In this document: piece by piece, positions 9,731 through 19,861 of the stretch
Layout of the letters: every line of letters begins with the position of its first letter
Position numbering within the stretch: position 1 is the first letter of the stretch
Source of the DNA: Caldicellulosiruptor saccharolyticus DSM 8903
GTDB taxonomy: Bacteria; Bacillota; Thermoanaerobacteria; Caldicellulosiruptorales; Caldicellulosiruptoraceae
Assembly (NCBI RefSeq): GCF_000016545.1
Contig: NC_009437.1
Coordinates: 1,529,501-1,593,500 of the forward strand
Direction: 5' to 3'
Length of the DNA: 64,000 bases
Program-made: the position numbers and the translations under genes
Notes under the pieces: model-generated
The model's input: the letters and a program-made list of their open reading frames with translations, nothing else
Told to the model about the DNA's origin: nothing
Database searches by the model: none

Positions 9731-10519
9731 ATGAGTTTTAAGGTTGTTCTTTTGTCGCATACACCCGACCCTGAAAAGGTTGTAGCAACAGCTGCAAAGC
9801 TTTGTTACTCAAATACATCAGTTGAAAATATTTATGATAAGCTCGATAGCGAAGCAGTTAAAAACTTTTTAAATCTCTTGATTGATGTTGGTCATGAGTC
9901 TCCACTTGAGCATGTAAGTTTTACATTTGGGATTGAAGGGGTTAGCAGGAGCTTTACGCACCAGCTTGTCAGACACAGGATTGCTTCATATTCTCAGCAG
10001 TCTCAAAGGTATGTGAGACTTGATGGGTTTGACTATGTAATCCCGCCAAGTATAGAAGAGGACCAAGAGCTTAAAAATATATTCATAGACACAATGAATG
10101 AGATTGCAAAAAGTTATAGAGTTTTGACAGAAAAGTTGCAGGAAAAACACAAAAGAGTTCTTATTAGCAAGGGTTTAAGTGAAAAAGAGGCTTTGAAGAA
10201 AGCAGAGAAGATGGCAATAGAAGATGCAAGGTATGTTCTTCCCAACGCTTGTGAGACAAAGATAATCATGACAATGAACGCAAGAGAACTTTTACATTTT
10301 TTTAATGAACGATGTTGTAACAGAGCTCAGTGGGAGATAAGAAGCGTTGCTGATAAAATTTTGGAGATAGTAAAAGGTATTGCGCCAAATTTATTCAAAT
10401 TTGCAGGTCCCAAATGTATAAAGCTCGGCTATTGCCCAGAAGGCAAGTTTTCTTGTGGGGAGTATGATAAGGTCAGACAAAAATACCTTGGAAAGAGGGA
10501 AAAAGATGAGGACAATTGA
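9731..10519 (+). CDS. thyX: FAD-dependent thymidylate synthase ThyX
   Basis: Flavin-dependent thymidylate synthase, converting dUMP to dTMP with methylene-tetrahydrofolate and NAD(P)H. The ThyX signature [13 protein letters not shown] is at about residues 80-92, with the preceding HESPLEH segment that binds FAD and dUMP. 262 residues, slightly longer than average, with a Cys-containing tail ([14 protein letters not shown]). ATG follows GATGGAGG. It begins the run thyX-rlmB-yacP-like-sigH and overlaps rlmB by 14 bases. Confidence 0.96.
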   Translation: MSFKVVLLSHTPDPEKVVATAAKLCYSNTSVENIYDKLDSEAVKNFLNLLIDVGHESPLEHVSFTFGIEGVSRSFTHQLVRHRIASYSQQSQRYVRLDGFDYVIPPSIEEDQELKNIFIDTMNEIAKSYRVLTEKLQEKHKRVLISKGLSEKEALKKAEKMAIEDARYVLPNACETKIIMTMNARELLHFFNERCCNRAQWEIRSVADKILEIVKGIAPNLFKFAGPKCIKLGYCPEGKFSCGEYDKVRQKYLGKREKDEDN

Positions 10520-11267
10520 AGGCAAAAATCCAGTGAAAGAGGCACTAAATAGCAGCACTCAAATAACAGAGGTATATATATCAAATACTACAAAGGATAA
10601 GAGCATATCTGAGATTATAAACCTTTGCAAACAAAAAGGCATTGTTGTGAAGTTTGTTGATAAAAGCAAGATTGACAAGATGTCAAAGACGAAAAATCCA
10701 CAGGGGGTAATTGCTATTGCTCAGGAGTATAAGTACTGGGATATAGATGACCTTTTGCTTGAAGCAGCAAATAAAGGGGAAAAGCCTTTTTTAGTGTTAT
10801 TAGACGAAATTACTGACCCACACAATTTTGGTTCAATTATAAGGTCTGCACATTTATGTGGTGCGCATGGTATTATTACTGAAGCAAGGAATTCATGCCC
10901 GATCACCCCTACTGTTGAAAAAGCTTCAGCTGGTGCAATTGAACACATTAAAGTAGCAAGAGTTGTGAATTTGAGAAGAACAATAGACAGCCTAAAAGAA
11001 AAGGGTGTTTGGGTGTATGCAGCAGACAATAATGCGGAAAAGTTTGTTTATGATTGTGATTTTAAAATTCCAATTTGTATTATAATTGGCTCTGAAGGCA
11101 AGGGAATTTCAAGGCTTGTAAAAGAAGGAGCTGATTTTTTAGTTAAAATTCCTCAAAAAGGAAAGATTAACTCTTATAATGCTTCTGTTGCGGCTGGAAT
11201 TATCTTTTTTGAAGTTTTAAAACAAAGAATGCAAGAAGGAGAAGGAAAAGGTGCACTTCATGGTTGA
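10506..11267 (+). CDS. rlmB: 23S rRNA 2'-O-ribose methyltransferase RlmB (TrmH family)
   Basis: SPOUT-class methyltransferase, 253 residues. The N-terminal substrate-binding part starts [10 protein letters not shown]; the catalytic knot shows [22 protein letters not shown] and [16 protein letters not shown], the three SPOUT motifs. The ATG at 10506 is chosen since GAGGG lies just upstream and the frame before it is thyX coding. It overlaps thyX and the next gene, so expression is coupled. Confidence 0.94.
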   Translation: MRTIEGKNPVKEALNSSTQITEVYISNTTKDKSISEIINLCKQKGIVVKFVDKSKIDKMSKTKNPQGVIAIAQEYKYWDIDDLLLEAANKGEKPFLVLLDEITDPHNFGSIIRSAHLCGAHGIITEARNSCPITPTVEKASAGAIEHIKVARVVNLRRTIDSLKEKGVWVYAADNNAEKFVYDCDFKIPICIIIGSEGKGISRLVKEGADFLVKIPQKGKINSYNASVAAGIIFFEVLKQRMQEGEGKGALHG

Positions 11268-11763
11268 CGGCTACAACTTTATAAACGCTTGGAGCAAGTT
11301 AAAAGAGATTGCTAAGGATGATTTAGAAGTAGCACGAAAAAAACTTATAGATATTTTGGCTGACTTTTCGGGGTATAAAGGGTATAGAATAACAGTTGTT
11401 TTTGACTCACATTTAGTAAAAGGTGCTCAGCGAAAAAAAGAAGTTATAAATAACATAGAAGTGGTATTTACTAAAGAAGGTGAGACGGCTGATAACTACA
11501 TAGAAAAGTATGTCTATGAAAATGCAAAGTATGAATCAATAGCAGTTGTGACATCTGATTACTTAGAGCAGCTTATGATTTTAGGGAATGGAGCTGTTAG
11601 AATGCCTCCAAGAGAGCTTATATATGAGATTGAGAATTACAAAAAGGAGCTTGAGAAGAAGACGAACGAAAAGATAAGGAGAAAAGACAGACTTGAAGAT
11701 ACGCTTGATAGTAGCATTCTTGAAAAGTTAGAGAAATTCAAAAAAAGATTAGACCAAGCTTGA
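11251..11763 (+). CDS. NYN/YacP-like endoribonuclease (Rae1-like)
   Basis: PIN-like NYN domain protein of 170 residues, orthologous in position to Bacillus yacP (Rae1, a ribosome-associated mRNA nuclease). The N-terminal VDGYNFI holds the first catalytic Asp; VVFDSH and TADNYIEKYV carry the other acidic residues; VVTSDYLEQ is the last motif. GTG 11251 follows AAGGAGAAGG; ATG 11260 is an alternative. A basic coiled tail (about 135-170) ends the protein. It overlaps rlmB by 17 bases. Confidence 0.9.
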   Translation: MHFMVDGYNFINAWSKLKEIAKDDLEVARKKLIDILADFSGYKGYRITVVFDSHLVKGAQRKKEVINNIEVVFTKEGETADNYIEKYVYENAKYESIAVVTSDYLEQLMILGNGAVRMPPRELIYEIENYKKELEKKTNEKIRRKDRLEDTLDSSILEKLEKFKKRLDQA

Positions 11764-11861
11764 TACACCTTTGGTGATAATATATAATTATGATGTGGGA
11801 AGATATCTTGCGTGTGAACATATGACAAAAAAGGCTTAAAAAATTAAGGAGGCATTTTGCC

Positions 11862-12494
11862 TTGACATCACAAAAACAACTTTTAAATTTCAAAGAGTGT
11901 ACAGATGAAGAACTTGTAAAGTATTCGCGCGAGGGTATCAAAGAGGCTACAGAAGAGCTTTTAAATAGGTATCAAAACCTTGTAAAGGCAAAGTGTAGAA
12001 TGTACTTTTTAATTGGTGCTGAAAAGGATGACATTTATCAAGAAGGCATGATAGGGCTTTTTAAAGCTGTACGTGATTTTGATGAGACCAAGTATCCTGC
12101 CTTTAAGTTATTTGCTGAACTCTGTATCACAAGGCAGGTGATAACTGCAATAAAGACAGCAAGTAGGCAAAAGCATATACCTCTTAACACGTACATATCA
12201 CTGAACAAACCCGTTTATGAAGAGAATGACGAGAGGACTTTGCTTGACACAATTGCTAACTCTTTTATCTCTGATCCGGAAGAGGTTATGATTACAAAGG
12301 AGGAGTTTGAAAACGCCTTAAATGTCATCACAGGGTGTCTAAGTCCATTTGAGTACAAGGTTCTAAACCTATACCTTGAAGGAAGGAGCTATCAAGAAAT
12401 TGCCGAGATGATTCACAAAGATGTGAAATCAATTGACAATGCTCTGCAACGTGTAAAAAAGAAGATTGAAAAGTATTTAAATACTTCTGAATAA
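11862..12494 (+). CDS. sigH: RNA polymerase sigma factor SigH (Spo0H)
   Basis: Sigma-70 family factor that in Bacillus and relatives controls the switch to stationary phase and entry to sporulation. Region 2 shows DDIYQEGMIGLFKAVRDFD; region 4 HTH is SYQEIAEMIHKDVKSIDNALQRVKKKI. 210 residues, the usual length. The start is TTG, preceded by AAGGAGG. Its place after rlmB and the yacP-like gene is classic for sigH and supports the identity. A hairpin with a T run follows. Confidence 0.95.
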   Translation: MTSQKQLLNFKECTDEELVKYSREGIKEATEELLNRYQNLVKAKCRMYFLIGAEKDDIYQEGMIGLFKAVRDFDETKYPAFKLFAELCITRQVITAIKTASRQKHIPLNTYISLNKPVYEENDERTLLDTIANSFISDPEEVMITKEEFENALNVITGCLSPFEYKVLNLYLEGRSYQEIAEMIHKDVKSIDNALQRVKKKIEKYLNTSE

Positions 12495-12536
12495 GAGATG
12501 TAAACTTTGAAAATGACAAAAAAAGAGAGTTTTAGG

Positions 12537-12588
12537 AAGATGGCTGCAGCAAAGTTGTGAGATAGCCTTGCGCAGGCCATCTTTTTTG
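12537..12588 (+). terminator. intrinsic terminator after sigH
   Basis: AAGATGG-CTGC arm pairs with GCAGG-CCATCTT, with one bulged G and a long loop, and runs into TTTTTT. Confidence 0.7.
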
Positions 12589-12592
12589 TTTG

Positions 12593-12620
12593 TTGTAAAA
12601 ATTTTAAACTATATTATAAT
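12593..12620 (+). promoter_or_regulatory. promoter for the phosphohexomutase gene
   Basis: TTGTAA, 16-base spacer, TATAAT (12615-12620), about 40 bases before the start codon. Confidence 0.6.
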
Positions 12621-12660
12621 ATAGTTGTCCAATTTTTTTAAAAAGGAGGCCAAAATTAAA

Positions 12661-14064
12661 ATGAAGAAAATAACCTTTGGAACAGATGGTTGGCGTGGGG
12701 TTATTGCAGACGACTTTACATTTGACAACGTAAAAATTGTTGCTCAAGCTATTTCAGATTATGTCCTGGAAACTTACGAAAATCCGAAAATAATCATTGG
12801 TTATGACTATAGATTCCATTCAGAGAACTTTGCAAAGATTTGTGCTGATATTTTGAGTGCAAATGCTATCCATGTACTTTTTTCAAATAATCCGATTCCA
12901 ACACCTGCTGTTGCTCACGCAGTTGTTAAAAAAGAGGCAAGCGGTGCAATTATGATAACTGCAAGTCACAACCCGTATTACTACAATGGAATAAAGTTCA
13001 TACCTCATTATGGTGGTCCAGCGAATACACAAATTACTGATAAGATAATAAAAAATGTTGAGAGAATCCAAAAAGAAGGGCTAAAAGATATAAATCCTGA
13101 CAAAGATCTCATTGAGTATTTTGACTACAAAGAAGTGTATTTGAACGACATATTAAATCTGATAGACAAAAAAGCGTTCAAGGGCAAACAACTAAAAGTG
13201 CTTGTAAATCCCATGTATGGTTGTGGGATAGGGTATATTGACGAGGCGCTAAGACGGCTTGGATGTGACGTAAAAGTAATAAACAATTGGCGTGACCCAC
13301 TTTTTGGTGGTCATTTGCCAGAGCCAAATTTAGAGAATATGAAGGATTTGCTTGAGATTATAAAGACAGAGGAGTTTGATTTAGGGCTTGCAACAGATGG
13401 TGATGCTGACAGGTTTGGTGTTGTAAACCCTGATGGTCAGTTTATTTCAGCAAATGAAGTGATATTTTTGTTAACAGATTATTTAATTAACACAAGAGGC
13501 AAGGCTTCGTCTGTTGCAAGAACTGTCGCAACAACCTCTATGATTGACAAGATTGCTCAAAAACATGGTATGAGATGCATTGAAACACCAGTTGGGTTTA
13601 AGTACATTGCAGAGTGTCTTATGAAAGAGGATGCTTTAATTGGTGGTGAGGAATCAGGTGGACTTTCTATAAAAGGGCATGTGCCGGAAAAGGATGGGAT
13701 TTTGGCAGACCTTTTGGTTGCAGAGGCGGTTGCAAAGCTTGAAAAATCTCCAAAAGAGATTTTAGATAGAATTGAATCTGAGTATGGAAAGCTATATAAT
13801 AAAAGAATTGATGTTAGAACCACACATAGCAAAAAACAAGAAGCATTAGAAAGAGTAAAAAATTTTGGCAAAGACAGTATAGCCGGACTTAAATGTTTAG
13901 AATACAGGACAAGAGATGGATTAAAGGTTATTTTAGAGGACGAGTCATGGTTTTTGGTAAGAGCCTCTGGTACAGAGGATTTGATTAGAATATATGCAGA
14001 AAGCAAGGATGCAAAGACTCTTGAAAATATACTTTCTGAGGTAAAAGAGTATCTGGGCTTATAG
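12661..14064 (+). CDS. phosphoglucomutase/phosphomannomutase family enzyme
   Basis: Alpha-D-phosphohexomutase of 467 residues. All four family signatures are visible: TDGWRG near the start, the phosphoserine loop TASHNP, the metal loop DGDADRFG, and the phosphate-binding RASGTEDLIRIYAE near the C-terminus; the sugar loop GGEESGGLS is present. ATG 12661 is supported by AAAAAGGAGG. It interconverts hexose 1- and 6-phosphates; which sugar cannot be told. The ddl-murI run downstream hints at wall precursor supply, but it has its own promoter. Confidence 0.92.
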   Translation: MKKITFGTDGWRGVIADDFTFDNVKIVAQAISDYVLETYENPKIIIGYDYRFHSENFAKICADILSANAIHVLFSNNPIPTPAVAHAVVKKEASGAIMITASHNPYYYNGIKFIPHYGGPANTQITDKIIKNVERIQKEGLKDINPDKDLIEYFDYKEVYLNDILNLIDKKAFKGKQLKVLVNPMYGCGIGYIDEALRRLGCDVKVINNWRDPLFGGHLPEPNLENMKDLLEIIKTEEFDLGLATDGDADRFGVVNPDGQFISANEVIFLLTDYLINTRGKASSVARTVATTSMIDKIAQKHGMRCIETPVGFKYIAECLMKEDALIGGEESGGLSIKGHVPEKDGILADLLVAEAVAKLEKSPKEILDRIESEYGKLYNKRIDVRTTHSKKQEALERVKNFGKDSIAGLKCLEYRTRDGLKVILEDESWFLVRASGTEDLIRIYAESKDAKTLENILSEVKEYLGL

Positions 14065-14170
14065 TTTTTTATACAGGATTGCTTATTGCTTTAGTGTAAT
14101 AAAATTGAAGAATCTATGAATATGAATATTATAAATTTGCAAAAAGCAGGTTTGTGGAGGTAATTCGTAA

Positions 14171-15265
14171 ATGACCAAATTAAAGGTTGCAGTTTTGTTC
14201 GGTGGAGTTTCAACAGAGCATGAAGTTTCGATAGTATCTGCAAAATCGGTTATGCAAAACCTTGACAAGGAAAAATACGAAATAATACCAATTGGTATTA
14301 CAAAAGAGGGAAAATGGCTTTTGTACACAGGCAAGATAGAAGATTTAGACAGCAAATGGACAATGTATTCAATTGAATGTTTTATCTCACCAGACAGGAC
14401 TAAAAAAGCGCTTGTGAAGATAAAAGATAGTGAAGCTACCTTTATTGACATTGACGTTGTATTTCCTGTATTGCATGGATTAAATGGTGAGGATGGTACT
14501 GTACAAGGCCTTTTAGAACTCTCTGGTATTCCATATGTTGGGTGTGGAGTGTTGTCATCAGCGCTATGCATGGACAAAGCTTTCGCCAAAAAACTTGCTC
14601 TTTTAGAGGGGATTCCACAGGGCCACTTTTTGGTGATTTACAAAGATGAGTATCTTTCCAAAAAAGAATATTTCATCAGACGGATTGAAAGTGAGTTTTC
14701 GTATCCTGTATTTGTAAAGCCTGCAAATTCGGGCTCCTCAGTTGGGATTTCAAAGGCAAAAGACAAAGACGAGCTGATTTTGGCAATCCACGAGGCATTT
14801 TTGTATGATACCAAGATTTTGATCGAACAGGCTATAAATGCACGTGAGATTGAGTGTGCAGTGCTTGGCAATAGCGAAATTCTCGTATCGGCCCTGGGTG
14901 AGATAGTACCATCGCGAGAGTTTTATTCATATGAAGCCAAGTATATAGATGGCTCATCAGAATTGATCATTCCTGCGAAACTTGAAAAGCAGGTAGAGGA
15001 TGAGATTAAGGAGCTTGCTGTTAAGATTTACAAGCTTTTTGAGTGTAGTGGTATGGCAAGAATAGACTTTTTTGTTGACAAAGAAACTAACAAGGTGTAT
15101 TTCAATGAAGTAAATACAATCCCTGGCTTTACAAGTATTTCTATGTATCCAAAATTGATGGAGTACAGCGGTATACCATATCCTCAACTTCTTGACAAAC
15201 TCATACAACTTGCAATTGAAAAGAACCAACAAAAACAAAGCATAAAATATAGCAAAGAGGGTTAA
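14171..15265 (+). CDS. ddl: D-alanine--D-alanine ligase
   Basis: ATP-grasp ligase making D-Ala-D-Ala for peptidoglycan. N-terminal [15 protein letters not shown], the central [19 protein letters not shown], the ATP-grasp core [16 protein letters not shown], and the metal-binding C-terminal ARIDFF...[12 protein letters not shown] are all present. 364 residues, typical. TGTGGAGG lies about 10 bases before the ATG. glutamate racemase follows after 5 bases, so wall precursors are made from one transcript. Confidence 0.96.
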
Positions 15266-15270
15266 AGCCT

Positions 15271-16074
15271 ATGGATACAAGACCAATTGGGATATTTGAC
15301 TCAGGCCTTGGCGGGCTTACAGTATTCAAAGAGATTGTAAATCTCATGCCCAATGAGAGCATTGTATATTTTGGTGATACAGCGAGAATACCATATGGAT
15401 CTAAGTCCAAAGAGACAGTGACAAAGTTTGCAATGCAAAATACAAGGTTTTTACTTTCAAAAAATATTAAGATTGTAGTTGTGGCTTGTAATACAGCCTC
15501 TGCCTATGCATATGAGTTTTTGAAAGGCCAATTTGATATTCCTATAATTGCTGTTATTGAACCAGGGGCAAGAGCTGCAGCTTTGGCAACAAAGAATAAA
15601 AAGGTCGGTGTAATTGGAACAGAGGGGACAATTGCAAGCGGTTCTTTTGAGAAAAAGATTTTAGAGTTCGACCCTGATATAAAGGTGTTTTCAAAACCCT
15701 GTCCTCTGTTTGTGCCGCTTGTTGAGGAAGGATGGATTGATAAAGAGGTAACATACCTTGTTGCAAAAGAATATTTAGAAGAGTTTAAAGAAAAGGGAAT
15801 AGATACCCTTGTTTTAGGGTGTACACACTATCCATTTTTACAAAATGTCATAAAGAAAATTTTACCAGAAGTTACTTTGATAAACCCTGCACTTGAGACA
15901 GCAAAACAAACATATGAGGTTCTAAAACAAAATAATATGTTAAATACCTCAGATGAGGAGCCAACTTATTATTTTTATGCAAGTGACAATTTGAAAAAGT
16001 TCGAAGCAGTTGCTTCAATATTCTTAAATGAAAAGATAAAATGTGAAGAAAAGATTGATATAGAAAAATATTAA
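15271..16074 (+). CDS. murI: glutamate racemase
   Basis: Cofactor-independent racemase giving D-glutamate for peptidoglycan. Motifs: GIFDSGLGGLTVFKEI (7-22), first catalytic Cys73 in ACNTAS, second catalytic Cys184 in GCTHYPF, each on its own lobe. 267 residues. The ATG follows AGAGGG by 9 bases and lies 5 bases after ddl. Confidence 0.96.
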   Translation: MDTRPIGIFDSGLGGLTVFKEIVNLMPNESIVYFGDTARIPYGSKSKETVTKFAMQNTRFLLSKNIKIVVVACNTASAYAYEFLKGQFDIPIIAVIEPGARAAALATKNKKVGVIGTEGTIASGSFEKKILEFDPDIKVFSKPCPLFVPLVEEGWIDKEVTYLVAKEYLEEFKEKGIDTLVLGCTHYPFLQNVIKKILPEVTLINPALETAKQTYEVLKQNNMLNTSDEEPTYYFYASDNLKKFEAVASIFLNEKIKCEEKIDIEKY

Positions 16075-16099
16075 AACCAATGTTTTTTGGGGTGAAAGT

Positions 16100-16537
16100 A
16101 TGAAAAAAGACGTTTTGATTTTTGTCAAGGGCACCCAAGAATACCCCATAAATAGCCTTGAGAATAGCATAGAGTTTTTCACAGAAGGCACGTTTTATAA
16201 AAAAGGTGAAAGCTTTTATGTGACATATAAAGAAAGCGAACTTACTGGGCTTGAAGGTACAACTACTACATTTAAGATTCAGCCAAACCATATAACATTA
16301 ATTCGCTATGGCGATGTTACGTCAACCCTTATTTTTGAGCCGGGTAAAAGGCATATATCAACATATATCACTGAAGAGGGTGTGATAATGATAGGTGTGT
16401 ACACAAAAAAAATGAAAGTAGATTTAACAGAGAATGGTGGAGAAGTTTTTGTTGAATATGCCATAGATTTAGATTCGCATATGATGTCTGAGAACGACTT
16501 TTTACTCAAAATAAAAGAGGCAGGTGTAAAAAATTGA
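16100..16537 (+). CDS. DUF1934 (YwiB-like) beta-barrel protein
   Basis: 145-residue protein of the DUF1934/YwiB family, predicted small beta barrel; function unknown. In Bacillus ywiB also lies just before argS, as here, where the two genes overlap by 4 bases. The pattern of alternating strands (FKIQPNHITLIRYGDV, TLIFEPGKRH) and the motif EGVIMIGVYTKKM fit the family. GGGGTGAAAG precedes the ATG. Confidence 0.82.
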   Translation: MKKDVLIFVKGTQEYPINSLENSIEFFTEGTFYKKGESFYVTYKESELTGLEGTTTTFKIQPNHITLIRYGDVTSTLIFEPGKRHISTYITEEGVIMIGVYTKKMKVDLTENGGEVFVEYAIDLDSHMMSENDFLLKIKEAGVKN

Positions 16538-18222
16538 ATTTAGTAAAACTTGCAAAAGACCAGATAAAAGATACCATCGAAAAGGCTATAAATACTTGCA
16601 TTGAAAAGGGCATATTTCAGCTAAACTATGTTGTTCCTCCAATAATGATCGAAAAACCAAAAGAAAAAGCTCATGGCGATTTTGCAACCAACATTGCAAT
16701 GGAGCTTACGAGAAAACTCAAAAAAAACCCACGTGAAATAGCTCAGAACATTGTAGATAATATTGACCTGACAAATACTTTGATTGAAAAAGTAGAAGTT
16801 GCAGGGCCAGGCTTTATCAATTTCTTTTTCAAAAAAGAATGGCTTTACAAAGTTGTAGATGTTATACTTTCTGAAGGTGATGGTTACGGTAGGGTAGATA
16901 TTGGAAATGGCAAAAAGGTAATGGTCGAGTTTGTTTCGGCAAATCCAACAGGACCTATGCACATGGGAAATGCGCGAGGCGGTGCGCTTGGCGACTGCCT
17001 TGCAAACCTTTTAAAATGGGCAGGGTATAAAGTTACAAAAGAGTTTTATGTAAACGATGCAGGCAACCAGATAGAAAAATTTGGACAGAGCCTTGAGATA
17101 AGATATAGACAGCTAAAAGGTGAAAATATTGAGCTTCCTGAGGACTGTTATCATGGTGATGATATAATCGAAAGAGTAAAGGAGTATTTAAATGAAAATG
17201 GGGATGACTTGGAAGGTTTGCCATCTGAGGAGAGAAGAAGAAAACTTGTGGAGTTTGCGTTAAAAAGAAATATTGCTCTTATGAAGGAACACTTGCAAAA
17301 GTATGGTATTGAATATGATGTTTGGTTTCATGAAAGTAGTCTTTATGAAAGTGGTGAGGTTTACGAGACAATTGAAGATTTGAAAAGACATGGTTTTACT
17401 TATGAAAAGGACGGAGCTGTTTGGTTTGCTGCATCAAAGTTGGACGAGAACTTAAAAGATGAAGTTTTGATAAGAACAAATGGAATACCCACGTATTTTG
17501 CAGCTGACATTGCTTACCACAGAAACAAGTTTGAAAAACGAGGGTTTGACATTGTAATTGATATTTGGGGAGCAGACCATCACGGACATGTCCCAAGAAT
17601 GAAGGCTGCAATGAAAGCACTTGGCATTGACCCTGAAAGGCTTGTTATAATCCTTATGCAACTTGTACGGCTTGTTCGTGGCAAAGAAATAGTGAGAATG
17701 TCAAAAAGGACAGGTAAGGCTATTACGCTTATTGATTTAATAGAAGAAATTGGCAAGGATGCTGCAAGGTTTATGTTCAACACAAAGTCAGCTGATACGC
17801 ACATTGAGATAGATTTAGACCTTGTAACACAGCAAACACTTGACAATCCTGTATTCTATGTGCAGTATGCTCATGCGAGAACTTGTGGAATATTAAGGGC
17901 TCTTTCTGAAGAGGGGATTGTATTAAATAGAGATAAAATAAAACTTGAACTTTTGCAGCAAGAGGAAGAGCTTGAGCTGCTCAAAAAACTTTTGGAGCTT
18001 CCAGAAGAGATAGAGATTGCAGCACGCAATTTAGATGTTAGCAGGGTTACAAAGTACCTTTTAGATTTAGCCTCGATTTTTCATGCTTTTTACAATGCAT
18101 GTAGGGTAAAAAATGAAAGCGAAGAGTTAATGCATACAAGACTTTCACTTGTCGAATGTGTAAGGATTGTAATTAAAAATGTGCTGACACTTTTGGGTGT
18201 TGATGCTCCAGAAAAAATGTAA
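16534..18222 (+). CDS. argS: arginyl-tRNA synthetase
   Basis: Class I synthetase, 562 residues. The N-terminal Add-1 domain spans about 1-110; the HIGH motif is HMGN (143-146) in GPMHMGNARGG; the KMSKS-equivalent loop reads RMSKRTG near residue 388; the C-terminal DALR anticodon-binding domain starts around 440 with VQYAHARTCGILR. TTG start overlapping the previous gene by 4 bases. A strong terminator follows. Confidence 0.95.
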   Translation: MNLVKLAKDQIKDTIEKAINTCIEKGIFQLNYVVPPIMIEKPKEKAHGDFATNIAMELTRKLKKNPREIAQNIVDNIDLTNTLIEKVEVAGPGFINFFFKKEWLYKVVDVILSEGDGYGRVDIGNGKKVMVEFVSANPTGPMHMGNARGGALGDCLANLLKWAGYKVTKEFYVNDAGNQIEKFGQSLEIRYRQLKGENIELPEDCYHGDDIIERVKEYLNENGDDLEGLPSEERRRKLVEFALKRNIALMKEHLQKYGIEYDVWFHESSLYESGEVYETIEDLKRHGFTYEKDGAVWFAASKLDENLKDEVLIRTNGIPTYFAADIAYHRNKFEKRGFDIVIDIWGADHHGHVPRMKAAMKALGIDPERLVIILMQLVRLVRGKEIVRMSKRTGKAITLIDLIEEIGKDAARFMFNTKSADTHIEIDLDLVTQQTLDNPVFYVQYAHARTCGILRALSEEGIVLNRDKIKLELLQQEEELELLKKLLELPEEIEIAARNLDVSRVTKYLLDLASIFHAFYNACRVKNESEELMHTRLSLVECVRIVIKNVLTLLGVDAPEKM

Positions 18223-18234
18223 ATTAAAGATGGG

Positions 18235-18276
18235 GCCTCTTAACTATTTTTAACAAATGGTTAAGAGGCTTTTTTG
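18235..18276 (+). terminator. intrinsic terminator after argS
   Basis: Perfect 10-bp stem GCCTCTTAAC / GTTAAGAGGC followed by TTTTTT. Confidence 0.85.
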
Positions 18277-18316
18277 TTTACTTTGAATAAAATTTAGATT
18301 AAAAGTTTTTTATCTA

Positions 18317-18346
18317 TTGTTAGTCTTTGAAACAATATGATATAAT
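18317..18346 (+). promoter_or_regulatory. promoter for the CapK-like gene
   Basis: TTGTTA, 18-base spacer, TGA-TATAAT (extended -10), about 38 bases before the ATG. Confidence 0.6.
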
Positions 18347-18383
18347 TTGAATAGTAAAAAGCACTCAAGTTGGGAGTTGTACC

Positions 18384-19799
18384 ATGGATATATTTGCAAT
18401 ACTAATTAGAAATGTATTCTTTCCTTTAATGGAATTATTCAAAGGAAATAGGATTAGAAGAAAATTGAATATTTTGAGAAATAATCAATCAAAAAGTAAA
18501 TTGGAGATAGAAAACATCCAGAAGGAAGAGTTAAAAAAACTACTTCTTTTTTGTCTGGAGCATGTCCCAGCGTACAAAAAGTTTGAATATTTAAGAAAAA
18601 AAATTATGACCGAGCCAGAAAACGCTTTGCTTGAATTTCCTATCTTAGAGAAAAAAGAGTTCAACCAAAATAGAGATTTGTATTTGTCTGACAAAGCAAA
18701 TTTATCCCACTGTATTCTCAACAAAACAGGTGGTTCTACAGGTGAGCCTGTGAAGTTTTACATAGACAGGGAGACAGTTGAGTGGTACGAGGCAGCAAGA
18801 TATTTGGGACTTTCATGGTGGGGGATTAATATTGGCGACAGGTGTCTTATGCTTTGGGCGTCCTTAAATGATATTGAAAATACAAAGAATTTTAAAGACA
18901 AACTTAAAGAGCTTGTATTGAAAAATAGACTGATAATCTCATCTTGGGAGATAAATGAAAGAAATATAAAAAATATAGCAAAGAAGATTCAAAAGTACAA
19001 GCCCTCCTTTATATACGCTTATCCTTCGGCTGCTTATAAACTTGCAAACCTTATTAAGGAGAATAAGATAGAGCTCAAATTAAAACTAAAAGGTGTTGTT
19101 ACAACAGCAGAAAATTTATATGAATACCAGAAAAATTTGATAGAAGAGGTTTTCAAATGTCCTGTGATAAATGAATATGGTGCAAGAGATGGAGGTATTA
19201 TTGCCTATCAATGCAGAAAAGGTAAGATGCATTTGATGACTCTAACAGGCTATTATGAGTTTGTCGATATTGAAGGTGTGGAAGATAAAAACAAAAAAGC
19301 TATTCTAGTTACAGACCTTCACAATTATGTAATGCCAAGGCTGAGGTGGCGGCTTGGAGATGTTGTGACTTTGGATGACGAGATGTGTGACTGTGAAATA
19401 GGTTTTCCTACTATCAAGGAAATAGATGGTAGGATAGACGAGATTTTTGTGGCAAAAAGTGGTGAAATTTATGATAGCCATTTCTTTAACATATTAGCAA
19501 GAGAGATGGAGGGAGTGCTACAGTATCAGCTCATTCAGCATGATTTAGATAATATGACACTTAAGATTGTAAAAGGAAAGAGATTTGATGAAAGAGAAGT
19601 AGAGCAATTTGTAAAGAGTATTAAAAGTAAGTTTGGCGACATTTCCATAAAGGTTGATTATGTAAATGAGATTCCAACTGGACCCTCAGGCAAAATAAGA
19701 TATACAATCAGGGAATACAAAATTCCCATTATGAGAACACTTTTGCCACTGGTAAAAATTGGTGCAACAATGTTAGCTTTACTTAGTATAGATCTATGA
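18384..19799 (+). CDS. CapK/PaaK-like adenylate-forming enzyme
   Basis: 471-residue member of the phenylacetate-CoA ligase / CapK branch of ANL enzymes. The ATP loop is NKTGGSTGEPVKFYID (about 112-127), followed by INEYGARDGG and the C-terminal VNEIPTGPSGKIRYTIRE with the adenylation Lys. Such proteins often sit in polysaccharide loci, but here the gene is alone between argS and a glutamate synthase-like gene, so substrate is unknown. A final hydrophobic stretch (LLPLVKIGATMLALLSIDL) is unusual for a soluble ligase and could associate with membrane. Confidence 0.8.
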   Translation: MDIFAILIRNVFFPLMELFKGNRIRRKLNILRNNQSKSKLEIENIQKEELKKLLLFCLEHVPAYKKFEYLRKKIMTEPENALLEFPILEKKEFNQNRDLYLSDKANLSHCILNKTGGSTGEPVKFYIDRETVEWYEAARYLGLSWWGINIGDRCLMLWASLNDIENTKNFKDKLKELVLKNRLIISSWEINERNIKNIAKKIQKYKPSFIYAYPSAAYKLANLIKENKIELKLKLKGVVTTAENLYEYQKNLIEEVFKCPVINEYGARDGGIIAYQCRKGKMHLMTLTGYYEFVDIEGVEDKNKKAILVTDLHNYVMPRLRWRLGDVVTLDDEMCDCEIGFPTIKEIDGRIDEIFVAKSGEIYDSHFFNILAREMEGVLQYQLIQHDLDNMTLKIVKGKRFDEREVEQFVKSIKSKFGDISIKVDYVNEIPTGPSGKIRYTIREYKIPIMRTLLPLVKIGATMLALLSIDL

Positions 19800-19861
19800 T
19801 TTAATACAACTACTTATTAATGTTATATAACTCAACAATGTAGGAAGGGAGGATGGTTGGA

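Noticed and set aside
16075-16534. T-box or riboswitch before argS
   Set aside because: argS overlaps the preceding gene; no leader space or T-box sequence.
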